DNA of 57,974 nucleotides, from the NCBI GenBank assembly GCA_031323845.1, contig JAVIYP010000011.1, positions 1-57,974 of the forward strand, given 5' to 3'. Source of the DNA: PUPG01 sp031323845. Lineage in GTDB: Bacteria; Bacteroidota; Bacteroidia; Bacteroidales; UBA7960. The first letter of the stretch is position 1. Each line of letters starts with the position of its first letter. Of this stretch, positions 8,748 through 18,800 are shown in pieces. A model generated the notes under the pieces. The model was given only the letters and a program-made list of their open reading frames with translations. It made no database searches and had not been told where the DNA came from. The position numbers and the translations under genes were made by a program.

Positions 8748-10856
8748 ATGAAAAAAACCTTGTTTCTCCTTGTTTCCCTTGCTTATATTCAATTACTGAA
8801 TGCCCAGGTTGTTCTCCATGAAGACTTTGGAGGCAGTATGCCTCCTGAAGGGTGGTCAATCAGCGCACATGCTGCCAACTGGAGTGCGCAGCCAAGCAGC
8901 AATGCCGGAGGTCAGGCACCTGAGGCCAGATTCTCCTGGACACCGCAGTTTACCGGCCAGACTTACCTCATTTCACCATCGCTTGACCTCTCAGGAAACA
9001 CCTCAGGCATCTTATTAATCACGTTCCGACACATGGTCGACCACTACGGTGGGGCCTACAGGGTTGGCCTGGCGGTTCGCAGCCACGGCGAAGACTGGAG
9101 CACGGTATGGGAACGAGTGAACCCCGTTGCAAACATCGCCGCCCAGCAGGTCAGTCTTGAACTGGATACCGAAATCATCACCAGTGATGACTTTCAGTTA
9201 GCTTTCTTCTTTTCAGGAAGCAGTTTCAACATCAATTACTGGTATGTTGACGACGTACAGGTGGTGATCCCACGCGGTTTTGACCTGGCAGTTGCCGGCG
9301 TTGACATCCCGGCCATCTTCCACGGCGAGCAGGAGTTGATGGGTGCTGTAGTAAATATGGGGATGGAGGAAATCCAGTCTTTTGATGTCAATTGGCAAAT
9401 GGGCGAAGGTGCCGTGCATACCACATCTTTTGAAGGGCTTGATCTGGCTTTTGGAGAAAGCTTTGTTTTCGAGGCTGAGCAGCATATTGATGTTGACCCG
9501 GGTGCCTATATACTCAGGGTATTCCTTTCAAATATTAACGGCCAGGAAGCCGATGATGATGAAGAGAACAACGTACTTGATAAAAATGTGTTTGTGGCTT
9601 ATCAGACTGCCGACAGGCGTCCGCTTTTTGAGATGTTTACAAGCTCAACCTGTCCGCCTTGTGCCACCTTTAACAATGGCTTTTTTAATCAGTTTACAAC
9701 CACCAATGCTGATGATATTGCTTTGATCAAATACCAGATGAACTGGCCGGGCAGCGGTGATCCTTATTACACCCCGGAAGGCGGGGTCAGGAGGACATAT
9801 TATGGAATAAGCGGGGTGCCTTCCCTGATCTTTGATGGCAATCCTATTGCCCTTAACACAACGCTGATTAGCAACAGCCTGCAGGATGCCCTGCAACAAC
9901 CCGCGTATGCTGAACTCACAGGTGAGTTTGAGATCATTGGCGATGAGATTTTTATTGAAGGCTTCGTGATGCCCTATGCCGATTTCACCGGCGTGAGGCT
10001 GCATGTGGTGGTTATTGAATCCGTTACCTACAATAATGCAGCGACTAACGGTGAGACTTCCTTCCATCACGTAATGCATAAAATGTTGCCCAATGCACAG
10101 GGAACCAGCCTTTCTTTGAGCGCCCTCCAGGCTCATGACTTTGAATTCAATTTCAATATGTCCTCTACCAATGTGGAAGACATGGACGACCTGAAGGTGG
10201 TCGTTTTTCTGCAGGAGCACAACAGCAAAGAAGTATATCAGTCAGCTTACCTGGCTGAGGTAAGGTATGTTTCCTACAACCTTCAATACAATGCCGAAGA
10301 TGTTGATGTTGAGGTTCATATTGAAGCCTACTATCCTGAGCCTGTGCACTGGCTTGACGGTGCTGAGATCAATGAAGATAATGTGGCTGATCTTATTACA
10401 TTCCATGAAGCTGCTGACGCAGGAAGCCATGTCGGATTTACGGCCTTTGTCAATGACGAAAAAAACACGATTACGATCATTCCTGAGCATTCCCTCGCCT
10501 ATCATACAGCTTACCACCTGAATATAGAAACGGTAATGGGTGAGTCTGGAATTGAAGTGCAGGGACGACCGCTCAACTTTACTACAGTAAGTAACGTCCA
10601 GGTGCAGGAAATACCCGGGAGCCATGTCAGCCTCTTCCCCAACCCTGCAGTTCATACGCTGAATGTTGTTACCGGAATGGTCCCGGTAAATGCACACATA
10701 AAGATATTCAACACATCAGGCCGGCTCATGGAAGCTTTTATGGCTGATCAGCAACATATAAAAATCGATGTGTCCGGCATGCCGGCAGGCATTTATATAC
10801 TTGTACTCTCTACAGAACAATATGAGGTCCGCAGGCGTTTCACTGTAGTACATTAA
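8748..10856 (+). CDS. Secreted Omp28/thioredoxin-like protein with T9SS domain
   Basis: Tandem paralogue of the preceding gene. Signal peptide (ends LLNAQ), choice-of-anchor J domain (about 22-180; YWYVDDVQV), CARDB-like domain, then the Omp28/thioredoxin-like domain with MFTSSTCPPCATF (CPPC 302-305) and FHHVMHKMLPNAQGTS, all strongly similar to the neighbour. It diverges after about residue 500: an SbsA/Big_5-like Ig domain (about 505-610) and a T9SS type A sorting domain (about 625-702; FPNPAVHTLNVV ... MPAGIYILVLS) replace the regulatory-like and dockerin modules. It should be exported through T9SS to the surface. The 286-base gap before it shows no clear gene. Confidence 0.88.
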   Translation: MKKTLFLLVSLAYIQLLNAQVVLHEDFGGSMPPEGWSISAHAANWSAQPSSNAGGQAPEARFSWTPQFTGQTYLISPSLDLSGNTSGILLITFRHMVDHYGGAYRVGLAVRSHGEDWSTVWERVNPVANIAAQQVSLELDTEIITSDDFQLAFFFSGSSFNINYWYVDDVQVVIPRGFDLAVAGVDIPAIFHGEQELMGAVVNMGMEEIQSFDVNWQMGEGAVHTTSFEGLDLAFGESFVFEAEQHIDVDPGAYILRVFLSNINGQEADDDEENNVLDKNVFVAYQTADRRPLFEMFTSSTCPPCATFNNGFFNQFTTTNADDIALIKYQMNWPGSGDPYYTPEGGVRRTYYGISGVPSLIFDGNPIALNTTLISNSLQDALQQPAYAELTGEFEIIGDEIFIEGFVMPYADFTGVRLHVVVIESVTYNNAATNGETSFHHVMHKMLPNAQGTSLSLSALQAHDFEFNFNMSSTNVEDMDDLKVVVFLQEHNSKEVYQSAYLAEVRYVSYNLQYNAEDVDVEVHIEAYYPEPVHWLDGAEINEDNVADLITFHEAADAGSHVGFTAFVNDEKNTITIIPEHSLAYHTAYHLNIETVMGESGIEVQGRPLNFTTVSNVQVQEIPGSHVSLFPNPAVHTLNVVTGMVPVNAHIKIFNTSGRLMEAFMADQQHIKIDVSGMPAGIYILVLSTEQYEVRRRFTVVH

Positions 10857-10890
10857 TTATAAATGGTCTTTTTTACCGATTAATTGGCTT

Positions 10891-12447
10891 ATGAAAACCA
10901 GAATGACTACCCTGAAACTGTTGTTTATTGCTCTGTTGTTTAACCCCTTGACGCTACTGGGGACTAATGAAAAAATCCACGACATCCGGATGGACTATTT
11001 CTTCGGCAGTCCGTTGGCTGTTGTTGCTCAGGACTATTCAATAGAAGGCACTGTAGCATACATAGGCGGCGATACTTTTGTTTCGGTTTACCTGCATTAC
11101 CGGATTGATGACGGTGAAATCAATTCCACGTTTTTTGATGATATCCATATCAATCCGCAGATACCCTTTTATTATGAAGCTGAAACACCCTGGTTGCCCG
11201 AAGCTTCCGGCATGCACACCTTACAACTCTGGTTTACCGGACTGAATGGCAGCCCTGTGGATGAAGCGGCCAGCGACACACTGCTGTTCGACATCGACGT
11301 TTATCATGATCTGCCTGAACGCCAGCTGGCTCTGCTGGAAAGCTTCTCCAGTATCAATTGCGGAAGCTGCGCTGCGATCAGTCCAATACTGAAAAACATT
11401 GTCGACAGCAACAGAGAAAAATATGCCATGGTGTATTACCACCCCATGGCTTATGAAAACAGTCCGCTGTATAATTTTAATCCTAAAGACCAGGATATCA
11501 GGCGGGATTTTTACCAGGTGTTCTATACCCCGTATGCGACCGTTGCATCAACGTTTCAGGGCAATGCCCAGATGGTCAGTAAAGATATAATGGAGCTGGA
11601 ATATGAAAAACCGGCCGGCTTTGTTATCGAAGCGGAAGCTGTCGTTGAGGATGAAACGGTAAGCGTGAGTATTGAACTGGAAAGCTTTATTGATGTCCGC
11701 AATCGTGATCTGCGACTCCTGGTAGTAGTTACAGAAAGCAGCGTGCACTTTGATGTACCTCCCGGGAGCAATGGAGAGAAGGATTTCTACCACGTCATGC
11801 GAGCCTACCTGCCAAGTGCCAGCGGAGTGCCGCTGGGCCATTTGGAACCAGGAAATACCTTCACCATAGACTTATCTTTGGTAGTTCCAGAATCAGAAGT
11901 AGATAACGACAAAATCCAGATGCTGGTTTTTGTTCAGGATTTCAAAACCATGGATGTGTTCCAGGCCGTGCGTGTTCCTATGCCCGGCGATGACCCCGGC
12001 GATGGAGATGATAGCGATGACGATGACAACGGCAATGGGGACGATGGTGATGGAGATGATAATGGCAATGGAGATGACGATGACAACGGCAATGGCGACG
12101 ATGATGATGGAGATGATAACGGTGATGGTGATGACAATGGCGACGACGATGGTGAGGATGGTGACGAAACCTTCGCCCCGGAGTTGTCACAGGTCACTGG
12201 TTTCCGGGTATTTCCCAACCCGGGCACCGGTCTGTTCAGCATCAGCACGTCAGTAACCGGCAATGTGCTTAAGGTGGTCGTTTTCGACAGGCAGGGCAAC
12301 ACGGTGTACCACATGGACAGTCCGGTACGTCTTGAAGCTGGCAGCGAATTATCCTTGGATATTTCTCATATGCCACAAGGTTTATACATTCTCTATGTTG
12401 AAACTGATCAACATGCAGAAAGAAAGAAAATAATTTTGCGTCCGTGA
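10891..12447 (+). CDS. Omp28-like CxxC protein with Asp/Gly/Asn linker and T9SS domain
   Basis: Third exported thioredoxin-like protein of the cluster, starting 34 bases after the previous stop. Signal peptide about 1-24; a beta domain (about 30-140) like the CARDB part of its neighbours; Omp28-like domain with ALLESFSSINCGSC (CGSC 157-160); FYHVMRAYLPSASG corresponds to the FHHVMHKMLP motif of the paralogues. Residues about 367-425 are almost only Asp, Gly and Asn, encoded by GAT/GAC-GGN-AAC repeats (about 11992-12165). The end (about 432-518) is a T9SS type A domain (FPNPGTGLFSIS ... MPQGLYILYV). The acidic linker may bind calcium or act as a flexible spacer. The adhesin-like jellyroll of its neighbours is absent. 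Confidence 0.83.
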   Translation: MKTRMTTLKLLFIALLFNPLTLLGTNEKIHDIRMDYFFGSPLAVVAQDYSIEGTVAYIGGDTFVSVYLHYRIDDGEINSTFFDDIHINPQIPFYYEAETPWLPEASGMHTLQLWFTGLNGSPVDEAASDTLLFDIDVYHDLPERQLALLESFSSINCGSCAAISPILKNIVDSNREKYAMVYYHPMAYENSPLYNFNPKDQDIRRDFYQVFYTPYATVASTFQGNAQMVSKDIMELEYEKPAGFVIEAEAVVEDETVSVSIELESFIDVRNRDLRLLVVVTESSVHFDVPPGSNGEKDFYHVMRAYLPSASGVPLGHLEPGNTFTIDLSLVVPESEVDNDKIQMLVFVQDFKTMDVFQAVRVPMPGDDPGDGDDSDDDDNGNGDDGDGDDNGNGDDDDNGNGDDDDGDDNGDGDDNGDDDGEDGDETFAPELSQVTGFRVFPNPGTGLFSISTSVTGNVLKVVVFDRQGNTVYHMDSPVRLEAGSELSLDISHMPQGLYILYVETDQHAERKKIILRP

Positions 12448-12552
12448 AGGCTTATTTTTAGCAACATATTGGTACTTTTACCGGCAGTTTTTGAAATCCA
12501 ATATACGTTTCAAAAAAGACAAATGCATTACCCTGTTTTTTAAAAATACATT

Positions 12553-13062
12553 ATGATGAATCGTCAGATGGTCTTTGTCGTTTTGCTGGCACTCCTTCCT
12601 GTGTTATCCTGTTTCGGTCAGCGGACAGGCAGTTTGCCAGAGCTAAATGTACAGACCTTGCAGGGCCGTGAATTCAACACGGCGTCGTTCGGTAATGAGG
12701 GCAAACCTTATGTGATCAGTTTCTGGGCTACCTGGTGCAGGCCCTGTTTAAAGGAACTCAATGCCATTGATGAGATCTATCATGAATGGCAGGAACATGG
12801 GTTTAAGCTCATTGCGGTGAGCACCGATGATGCGCGTACCCGGCACAATGTGCTCCCCATGGTCAGCGGCCGTGGCTGGGAGTATGAGTTTTATCTTGAT
12901 GAGAACGGTGATTTCCGGCGGGCTATGGGGGTCAATATGGTGCCGCATACTTTTATTTTGAATGGCAACAATGAAATTGTTTACCAGCATACTTCATTCA
13001 CTGACGGGATGGAGTGGCAGATGTTTGATTTATTGCTGGAATTGCTGGAAGGAGATGAATAA
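12553..13062 (+). CDS. TlpA-family thioredoxin-like protein
   Basis: A small exported thiol-disulfide oxidoreductase. The signal peptide ends near SCFGQ (about residue 23); a Cys just before could also make it a lipoprotein. The thioredoxin fold has the active site FWATWCRPC (CRPC 62-65), then VSTDD and the cis-Pro loop MVPHTFIL. At 169 residues it is usual for the TlpA/ResA group, which reduces disulfides in exported proteins. Its stop overlaps the start of the DUF6029 gene (ATGAATAA), so the two are translationally linked. The surrounding exported CxxC proteins are plausible redox clients, by inference. Confidence 0.87.
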   Translation: MMNRQMVFVVLLALLPVLSCFGQRTGSLPELNVQTLQGREFNTASFGNEGKPYVISFWATWCRPCLKELNAIDEIYHEWQEHGFKLIAVSTDDARTRHNVLPMVSGRGWEYEFYLDENGDFRRAMGVNMVPHTFILNGNNEIVYQHTSFTDGMEWQMFDLLLELLEGDE

Positions 13063-14725
13063 AGAACAGGTACTTAAAGGGTTATCCCGTTTTTTGCTTA
13101 TTGCGGCGGTATTGTTGCCGGCGGAGTCCGTAGCGCGGGAGTGGCTGCCCGAGGCAAGGGTATGGGGTAATTTCCAGATGGATGCCCAGTATTATGTCCC
13201 CGATTCACTCATCGGAGCTCCCGATGTCCCCGAAAAAATACTGATGAATGGCTTTGCCAACATCAACTTTTCATACGGAGGGTTCGCTCTTGGACTTCGG
13301 TATGAAAGCTATCAGAATGCGTTGCTGGGATATGACCCGAGATACAAAGGCAACGGGATTCCTTACCGTTTTGCTTCCTACACCAGCGAGCAACTGGAAG
13401 TCACCGTAGGAAACTACTACGAACAATTTGGCAGCGGACTCATCTTCAGGTCATACGAAGACCGTAACCTGGGTGTTGACAATGCTATGGACGGCATCCG
13501 GCTCGTGTACCGGCCTCATCAAGGCATTACCCTCAGGGGAGTTGTCGGTCAGCAACGGCTGTTTTTCGACACCGGTCCGGGCATTGTCCGGGGTTTTGAT
13601 GCACGGGTTAACCTTAACTCTGTTGTTCCTGTGCTGGCTGAGCACCGGAGCCAGTGGACGCTTGGAGGAAGTGTGGTCAGCAGGTATCAGCGCGATCAGA
13701 ATCCCTTGTTCCATCTGCCTGAAAACGTGGCAGCATTTGCCGGCAGCCTCAGTTTTATTCGCGGTCCGGTTAACATTACTACAGAATACGCACATAAAGT
13801 AAATGATCCGTCGGCTGAAAACAACTTTATCTATAAGGATGGTCAGGCACTGCTGGTAACGGGATCCTATGCCGTGCGCGGTGTGGGTTTGTTGATCAGC
13901 GCCAAGAGGATCGATAACATGGGATTCCGGAGCGACCGCAATGCACTGGGTAACGATTTGAATATCAACTACCTGCCGCCAACTACCAGGCAACACCTGT
14001 ACAGCCTCAGTGCCATGTATCCCTATGCGACACAACCCACAGGTGAAATGGGATTCATGGGCGAACTGACCTTCACCATTCCCCGCCAAACAAGCCTGGG
14101 TGGACCATTCGGAACCACCGTTACACTAAATTACAGCCACGCCCGCTCCATAGATAAGAAACCGCTTCACGACACCATCCCGGTCAATCAGAGAGGAACC
14201 AAAGGTTACAGGTCTGATTTTTTCAGGCCCGGAGATGAAGTCTATTTCGAAGATGTTAACATTGAAATCAACCGGCGCTTCTCCCGTAACTTCAGGGCCC
14301 TTTTCTCCTATGCCTATATCTTCTACAATCAGAATGTGATTGAGGGATACCTGGACAAGGAAAATGTTTATGCACACGTGTTCATCACCGACATGAGCTA
14401 CCGTTTGCCGAATCGCAGAAACCTGCGATGGGAGGTGCAGCACCTCGCCACCAGGCAGGACAGGCAAAGCTGGGTAATGGCCATGGTGGAATACAGCATT
14501 GCCCCCAACTGGTTTTTTGCTGTAAGCGACCAGTTTAACTATGCAAACAACGATAAGGACATGCGCATTCACTACTATAACATCGCTGCCGGATACAGCA
14601 AGGGAGCCAATCGTTTCAGCCTGTCATACGGCAAACAACGGGAAGGCATCGTATGCGTAGGAGGCGTCTGTCGTAAGGTCCCCGCTTCAAACGGCTTTAG
14701 CCTGACCGTGACCAGCAGCTTTTGA
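13055..14725 (+). CDS. DUF6029 family outer-membrane-type protein
   Basis: A 556-residue exported protein matching what is known of DUF6029 in Bacteroidota. Signal peptide about 1-25, then many alternating beta strands rich in aromatic residues (GNYYEQFGSGLIFRSYEDR, GVDNAMDGIRLVYRP) and a C-terminal strand ending in Phe, as in outer membrane beta-barrels. Function is not known. The start at 13055 gives a good signal peptide and overlaps the TlpA stop by 8 bases; the longer frame from 12962 runs inside tlpA and lacks one. The coupling to TlpA and the flanking Omp28 proteins suggests a shared envelope task. CVGGVC near the C-terminus is a CxxxxC pair of unknown meaning. Confidence 0.8.
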   Translation: MNKEQVLKGLSRFLLIAAVLLPAESVAREWLPEARVWGNFQMDAQYYVPDSLIGAPDVPEKILMNGFANINFSYGGFALGLRYESYQNALLGYDPRYKGNGIPYRFASYTSEQLEVTVGNYYEQFGSGLIFRSYEDRNLGVDNAMDGIRLVYRPHQGITLRGVVGQQRLFFDTGPGIVRGFDARVNLNSVVPVLAEHRSQWTLGGSVVSRYQRDQNPLFHLPENVAAFAGSLSFIRGPVNITTEYAHKVNDPSAENNFIYKDGQALLVTGSYAVRGVGLLISAKRIDNMGFRSDRNALGNDLNINYLPPTTRQHLYSLSAMYPYATQPTGEMGFMGELTFTIPRQTSLGGPFGTTVTLNYSHARSIDKKPLHDTIPVNQRGTKGYRSDFFRPGDEVYFEDVNIEINRRFSRNFRALFSYAYIFYNQNVIEGYLDKENVYAHVFITDMSYRLPNRRNLRWEVQHLATRQDRQSWVMAMVEYSIAPNWFFAVSDQFNYANNDKDMRIHYYNIAAGYSKGANRFSLSYGKQREGIVCVGGVCRKVPASNGFSLTVTSSF

Positions 14726-14781
14726 GAGCATCTCAACGTCAGTCTCAACTGCCGTAATGATCACAAATAGATAGATATCAT

Positions 14782-15651
14782 TTGAAAACAGCTTACAACA
14801 TGATGTTTCGAAAATATTTCCCGGTTTATTTCTTCGCGGTGTTCATGCTGTCGGTTTTTCCTGGTTGTGATATCATTGAACCGCCATACACGACAGATCA
14901 TAGCCAGGATAATGGAAACGGAGGGGAGCAGGTCAGAAAAGTGCTTCTTGAAGAGTTTACCGGCCACCATTGCCCGAATTGTCCTGAAGGCAGTGCTATG
15001 GCCAAAGACCTGCAAAGCTATTACGGTGACCGGCTCGTGATCATGTCCATCCATGCTGGCTGGTTTGCACGGGTAACTCCCGATGCCTTCAATTATGATT
15101 TTACTACACCGGAAGGTGATGCGTTTTACGACTTCTTCAGCGTTTCACAGAATCCCATCGGCATGGTCAACAGGAAGCCATACGAGGCAAGCCTCCTGCT
15201 GACTCCCTCGGCATGGGCCGAAGCCATTGAGGACATTATCCACCAGGAACCCGAATTTCATATCCAAATCGCATCGCAACCAATCACCGGCCAGGCAAGC
15301 TTTGCCGTGGATGTCGATGTTGCAGCTCTGATAAACAGCGATGAAACCTTCTATCTCTCCGCCTTTATTATTGAAGATTACATCATAAAACCCCAGAAAA
15401 CAAACAATCCTGAATATGCTGATGGTGTTATTCCGGATTATGCCCACATGCATGTGCTTCGAAAAGGCATCAACGGCATCTGGGGCGAACCGCTGAGTGA
15501 CGGCAGCATCCATGCAGGTGAACAATTTCTGCATACTTACAACGTCAGCCTGGATCCCGATTGGGTGCCCGAACATTGTTCGGTAATTGCCTTTGTGTAC
15601 CATTACCCTTCCCGTGAGATCATGCAGGTGGCATCTGCACCGTTGCAATAA
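14782..15651 (+). CDS. Omp28-related lipoprotein
   Basis: A 289-residue envelope protein of the Omp28 family (thioredoxin-like fold, named from a Porphyromonas outer membrane protein). Signal peptide with lipobox SVFPGC (Cys near residue 29) indicates a lipoprotein. The motif LLEEFTGHHCPNCPEG (CPNC 64-67) is the thioredoxin-like active site, and MHVLRKGINGIWGE corresponds to the Omp28 core. An alternative start at MMFRKYF (residue 7) is possible. It is the fourth exported CxxC protein of this + strand run, 56 bases after the DUF6029 stop, and has neither a T9SS nor a dockerin tail. Confidence 0.87.
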   Translation: MKTAYNMMFRKYFPVYFFAVFMLSVFPGCDIIEPPYTTDHSQDNGNGGEQVRKVLLEEFTGHHCPNCPEGSAMAKDLQSYYGDRLVIMSIHAGWFARVTPDAFNYDFTTPEGDAFYDFFSVSQNPIGMVNRKPYEASLLLTPSAWAEAIEDIIHQEPEFHIQIASQPITGQASFAVDVDVAALINSDETFYLSAFIIEDYIIKPQKTNNPEYADGVIPDYAHMHVLRKGINGIWGEPLSDGSIHAGEQFLHTYNVSLDPDWVPEHCSVIAFVYHYPSREIMQVASAPLQ

Positions 15652-15838
15652 AACAGATTACTTCTTCACAAAATAACCTCTGCCAGGAACAGCAAATTTC
15701 TGATCTGAATTTTTTATATGGGTTTGTAAAGGCTGCTAAAAACGGCCCTTTACATATGCAGACGCTTGCAATACAAAATATTTGTGTATATTTAGAGGTC
15801 CTTTTACTCCCTGTAACCCACTCAAAAAAACAATGCTC

Positions 15839-18800
15839 ATGAAAAAAATTACACGCTTCCTGGTATTTTTATGTCTTGTTGCCGGACATACGGTATCCCA
15901 TGCTGATTCACCTGGCAATGACCTTAATAATCCCCTGGCTGATGACGGCTGGACGGTAGTGGACATGTATACTGTCAACGCTTATGCCGGTGGCCTGGCC
16001 TTCGACGGTCAGTACTTTTACATAGGCTCTTATGGAGGCGGTTTCGGAGACAGGATGTATCGTTTTGATCCGGAAACTGAAGAATTGATCCTGCTGTTTC
16101 AGGGTACCGGTATCCAGTCAAGTTATGGCCTTACTTATGATGGCAGTCATTTATGGACCATACAGCAGATGGGGGCGAGCGTTCCTGCGAAAGCAGTGAA
16201 AATTGACATGGATGGCAACCAGCTGCAGGAGTTCTCCCTGCCCGGTAATTATATGTCAGGCATAGCCTGGGATCAGGGTAACTTCTGGGTGGCTACCTAC
16301 TTTCCCAACCCCGGAACCATTCATTATGTCGATAACGAAGGCAACCAGCTCAGCAGTTTTGTGCCACCCTCAAACCAGCCCTGGGACCTTGCCCTTCAGG
16401 ATGATGATTTATGGATCGTTGACTTCTGGAACAACTTCATTCATCTCGTTGAAGCTGACGGCACGATGGTGGCTTCCTTTCCGTACAGCGATCACAGGGC
16501 TACCGGCATATATCACGATGGTACCTTCCTCTGGTATATTGGCAGGACCTCACTGGGTGTCTCAACGCTCTATAAAGTGGATCCCTTCGGGTCGGGCACT
16601 CCTGTCATTCAGGTTACACCGTCTTATTTTTTTGGGAATGTAACGGTTGGAGATTCGGAGCAGTGGGCTATGAACATACAAAATACCGGTACGGGGGAGC
16701 TGACCATACACGACATCAGTTTTTTGCATGACGACGGCGCGTTCAGCATTGACGCCTCCTTCCCGTTCTCAATCGAGCCCGGCGCCGCTCACAGCATTGA
16801 TGTGTTTTTTTCTCCTGAGACGATTGCTTCTTTTGATGATGTTTTATTGATCCATTCCAATGATCCGGCTACACCGGTGGCTTCGGTCGATTTGAGCGGT
16901 TATGGCCTTGCAGACGGTCCCTTCCTTCATACCGGCCAGGACCTTATTGATTATGGGAATGTGAGAATAAACTCTACGTCAAGACTTTACCTTGAACTCA
17001 CCAATATGGGAAATGAGGTTCTGGTCATAGACGACATTGAATTATCACCGCTTGATTATTATTTTGACAGAAGCGTGGAATTCCCGATCTCTGTTGCCCC
17101 GGTCGCCGATATCGAGCTTCCGCTCTGGTTCCGTCCGGCCAGTGCAGGCACTGTGCCGGGAACTGCAACCCTCTATTTTAACAATGATGAACAATCGCCT
17201 TACGTCATTGAGCTGACGGGTTTTTCGGAGGACACCGACCATCCCGTCGGCACGGTATTGTGGGAAATACAGCTTCCCGGATCCTCTTTTGATAATCCGC
17301 GTGCCATCATGAGCATCCCTGATGTAACCGACGATGGGATTGACGATGTTATCGTTTGCACCAGGGGCAACCGCATCATGCTGTTTAACGGCAATTCGTC
17401 GGGCACACCCGATCTGATCTGGGAAACCAGTATCGGCACGGTCGAGTACCCCAAGGCCATTGCCGTTGCAGATGATCTTAACGGCGACGGTTCTGCGGAT
17501 TTTGTGATCGGTACGGCCTATGGTGACCGCGCCGTAACAGCCGTTTCACCCAGGACGGGTGATATCATCTGGCGTTTTGAGACCAACGTCTGGGGTGGCG
17601 GCGGCTGGGTGTATATGATAGATGTCAGGTATGATTACACCGGAAATGGTTATCGCGACGTTCTTGCTGCGGCCGGCGATGACGGGCAGGGCTTCGGACC
17701 AAGGAGGGTCTTCCTGCTGAACGGACTGACCGGAGAGCTTGTCTGGGATGCCTTCATGGGTGGAGCAGCCTATGCTGTGCTGGGGGTTGCCGACTTTACG
17801 GGAGATGGTGTCCCTGATGTGATAGGAGGGGGGCAAACAGCCGGCAACCAGGGGCGTGTCATTGCCATCAACGGCGCAAACGGGAACATTGTCTGGGACT
17901 ACATTACCTCAGGCACTGCGGTATGGGCACTCGAACAGCTCGACGACATCACCGGTAATGGCATCCCGGACGTGATCGCGGGAAGCTTCAATGGCTTCTA
18001 TTATCTTATGAACAGCACCAACGGAAACGTCGAACATTCGGGCAGCCTGGGTAATTCGCTGATCATTGATTTCTGGCAAGCCGGCGATCTGAACAACGAC
18101 GGCTTCAAAGATATTTTTCCATCATATTCCACCATCCCCAATGCTGTGGCTATCAGCGGACAGGATGGCCAGCTGCTATGGACAACGCCGGTGCAGGATC
18201 AGGCATGGAGCGTTGCACCCATGCGCGATATCACCGGTAACGGCATCAATGATGTAGCCGTCGGCACCCTGTTCAACAATAACTTCGTGAACTTTATCCA
18301 GGGCAGCGATGGCCAGATACTGGAATCGGTTGCCATGCCGGGTGCCGTTGATGCCATAGCGGCAATACCCGACATCACTGGAAATTACGCTATGGAAGTT
18401 GTCGCATCCTCACGCACCGGCTACGTGGCTGCCTTGTCCGGAGGAACACTCGTTAGCCCCGATATGGCGGCGGTTAGCTTCCTGGTTACAGACAGTGGCG
18501 ACCCAGCAAACCCCGTTGAAGGCGCCCTGATCCAGATCCAGGGACCAGCATCGCTGAACCTGCTGACCGATGCCTCCGGGCAGGCCTCAGCAATGCTGCC
18601 GGCAGGCGAGTACACCTATACCGTATCGGCGCTCTGTTTTCAAACGACAGACCATGAATTTGTAATGCAGGATGAAAACGTGGACATCAACGTAGTGTTA
18701 TCAGGAACACCTGGCGATGCAAACGGCGACGAAGTGGTCAACATCCTTGATGTTATCACCATTGTAAATTACTTCACCGACCAGGAAGTGGAAACGTTTT

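Noticed and set aside
11934..12314. Ser/Pro-rich and His/Arg-rich minus-strand frames
   Set aside because: They are reverse readings of the Asp/Gly/Asn codon repeats in the T9SS protein.
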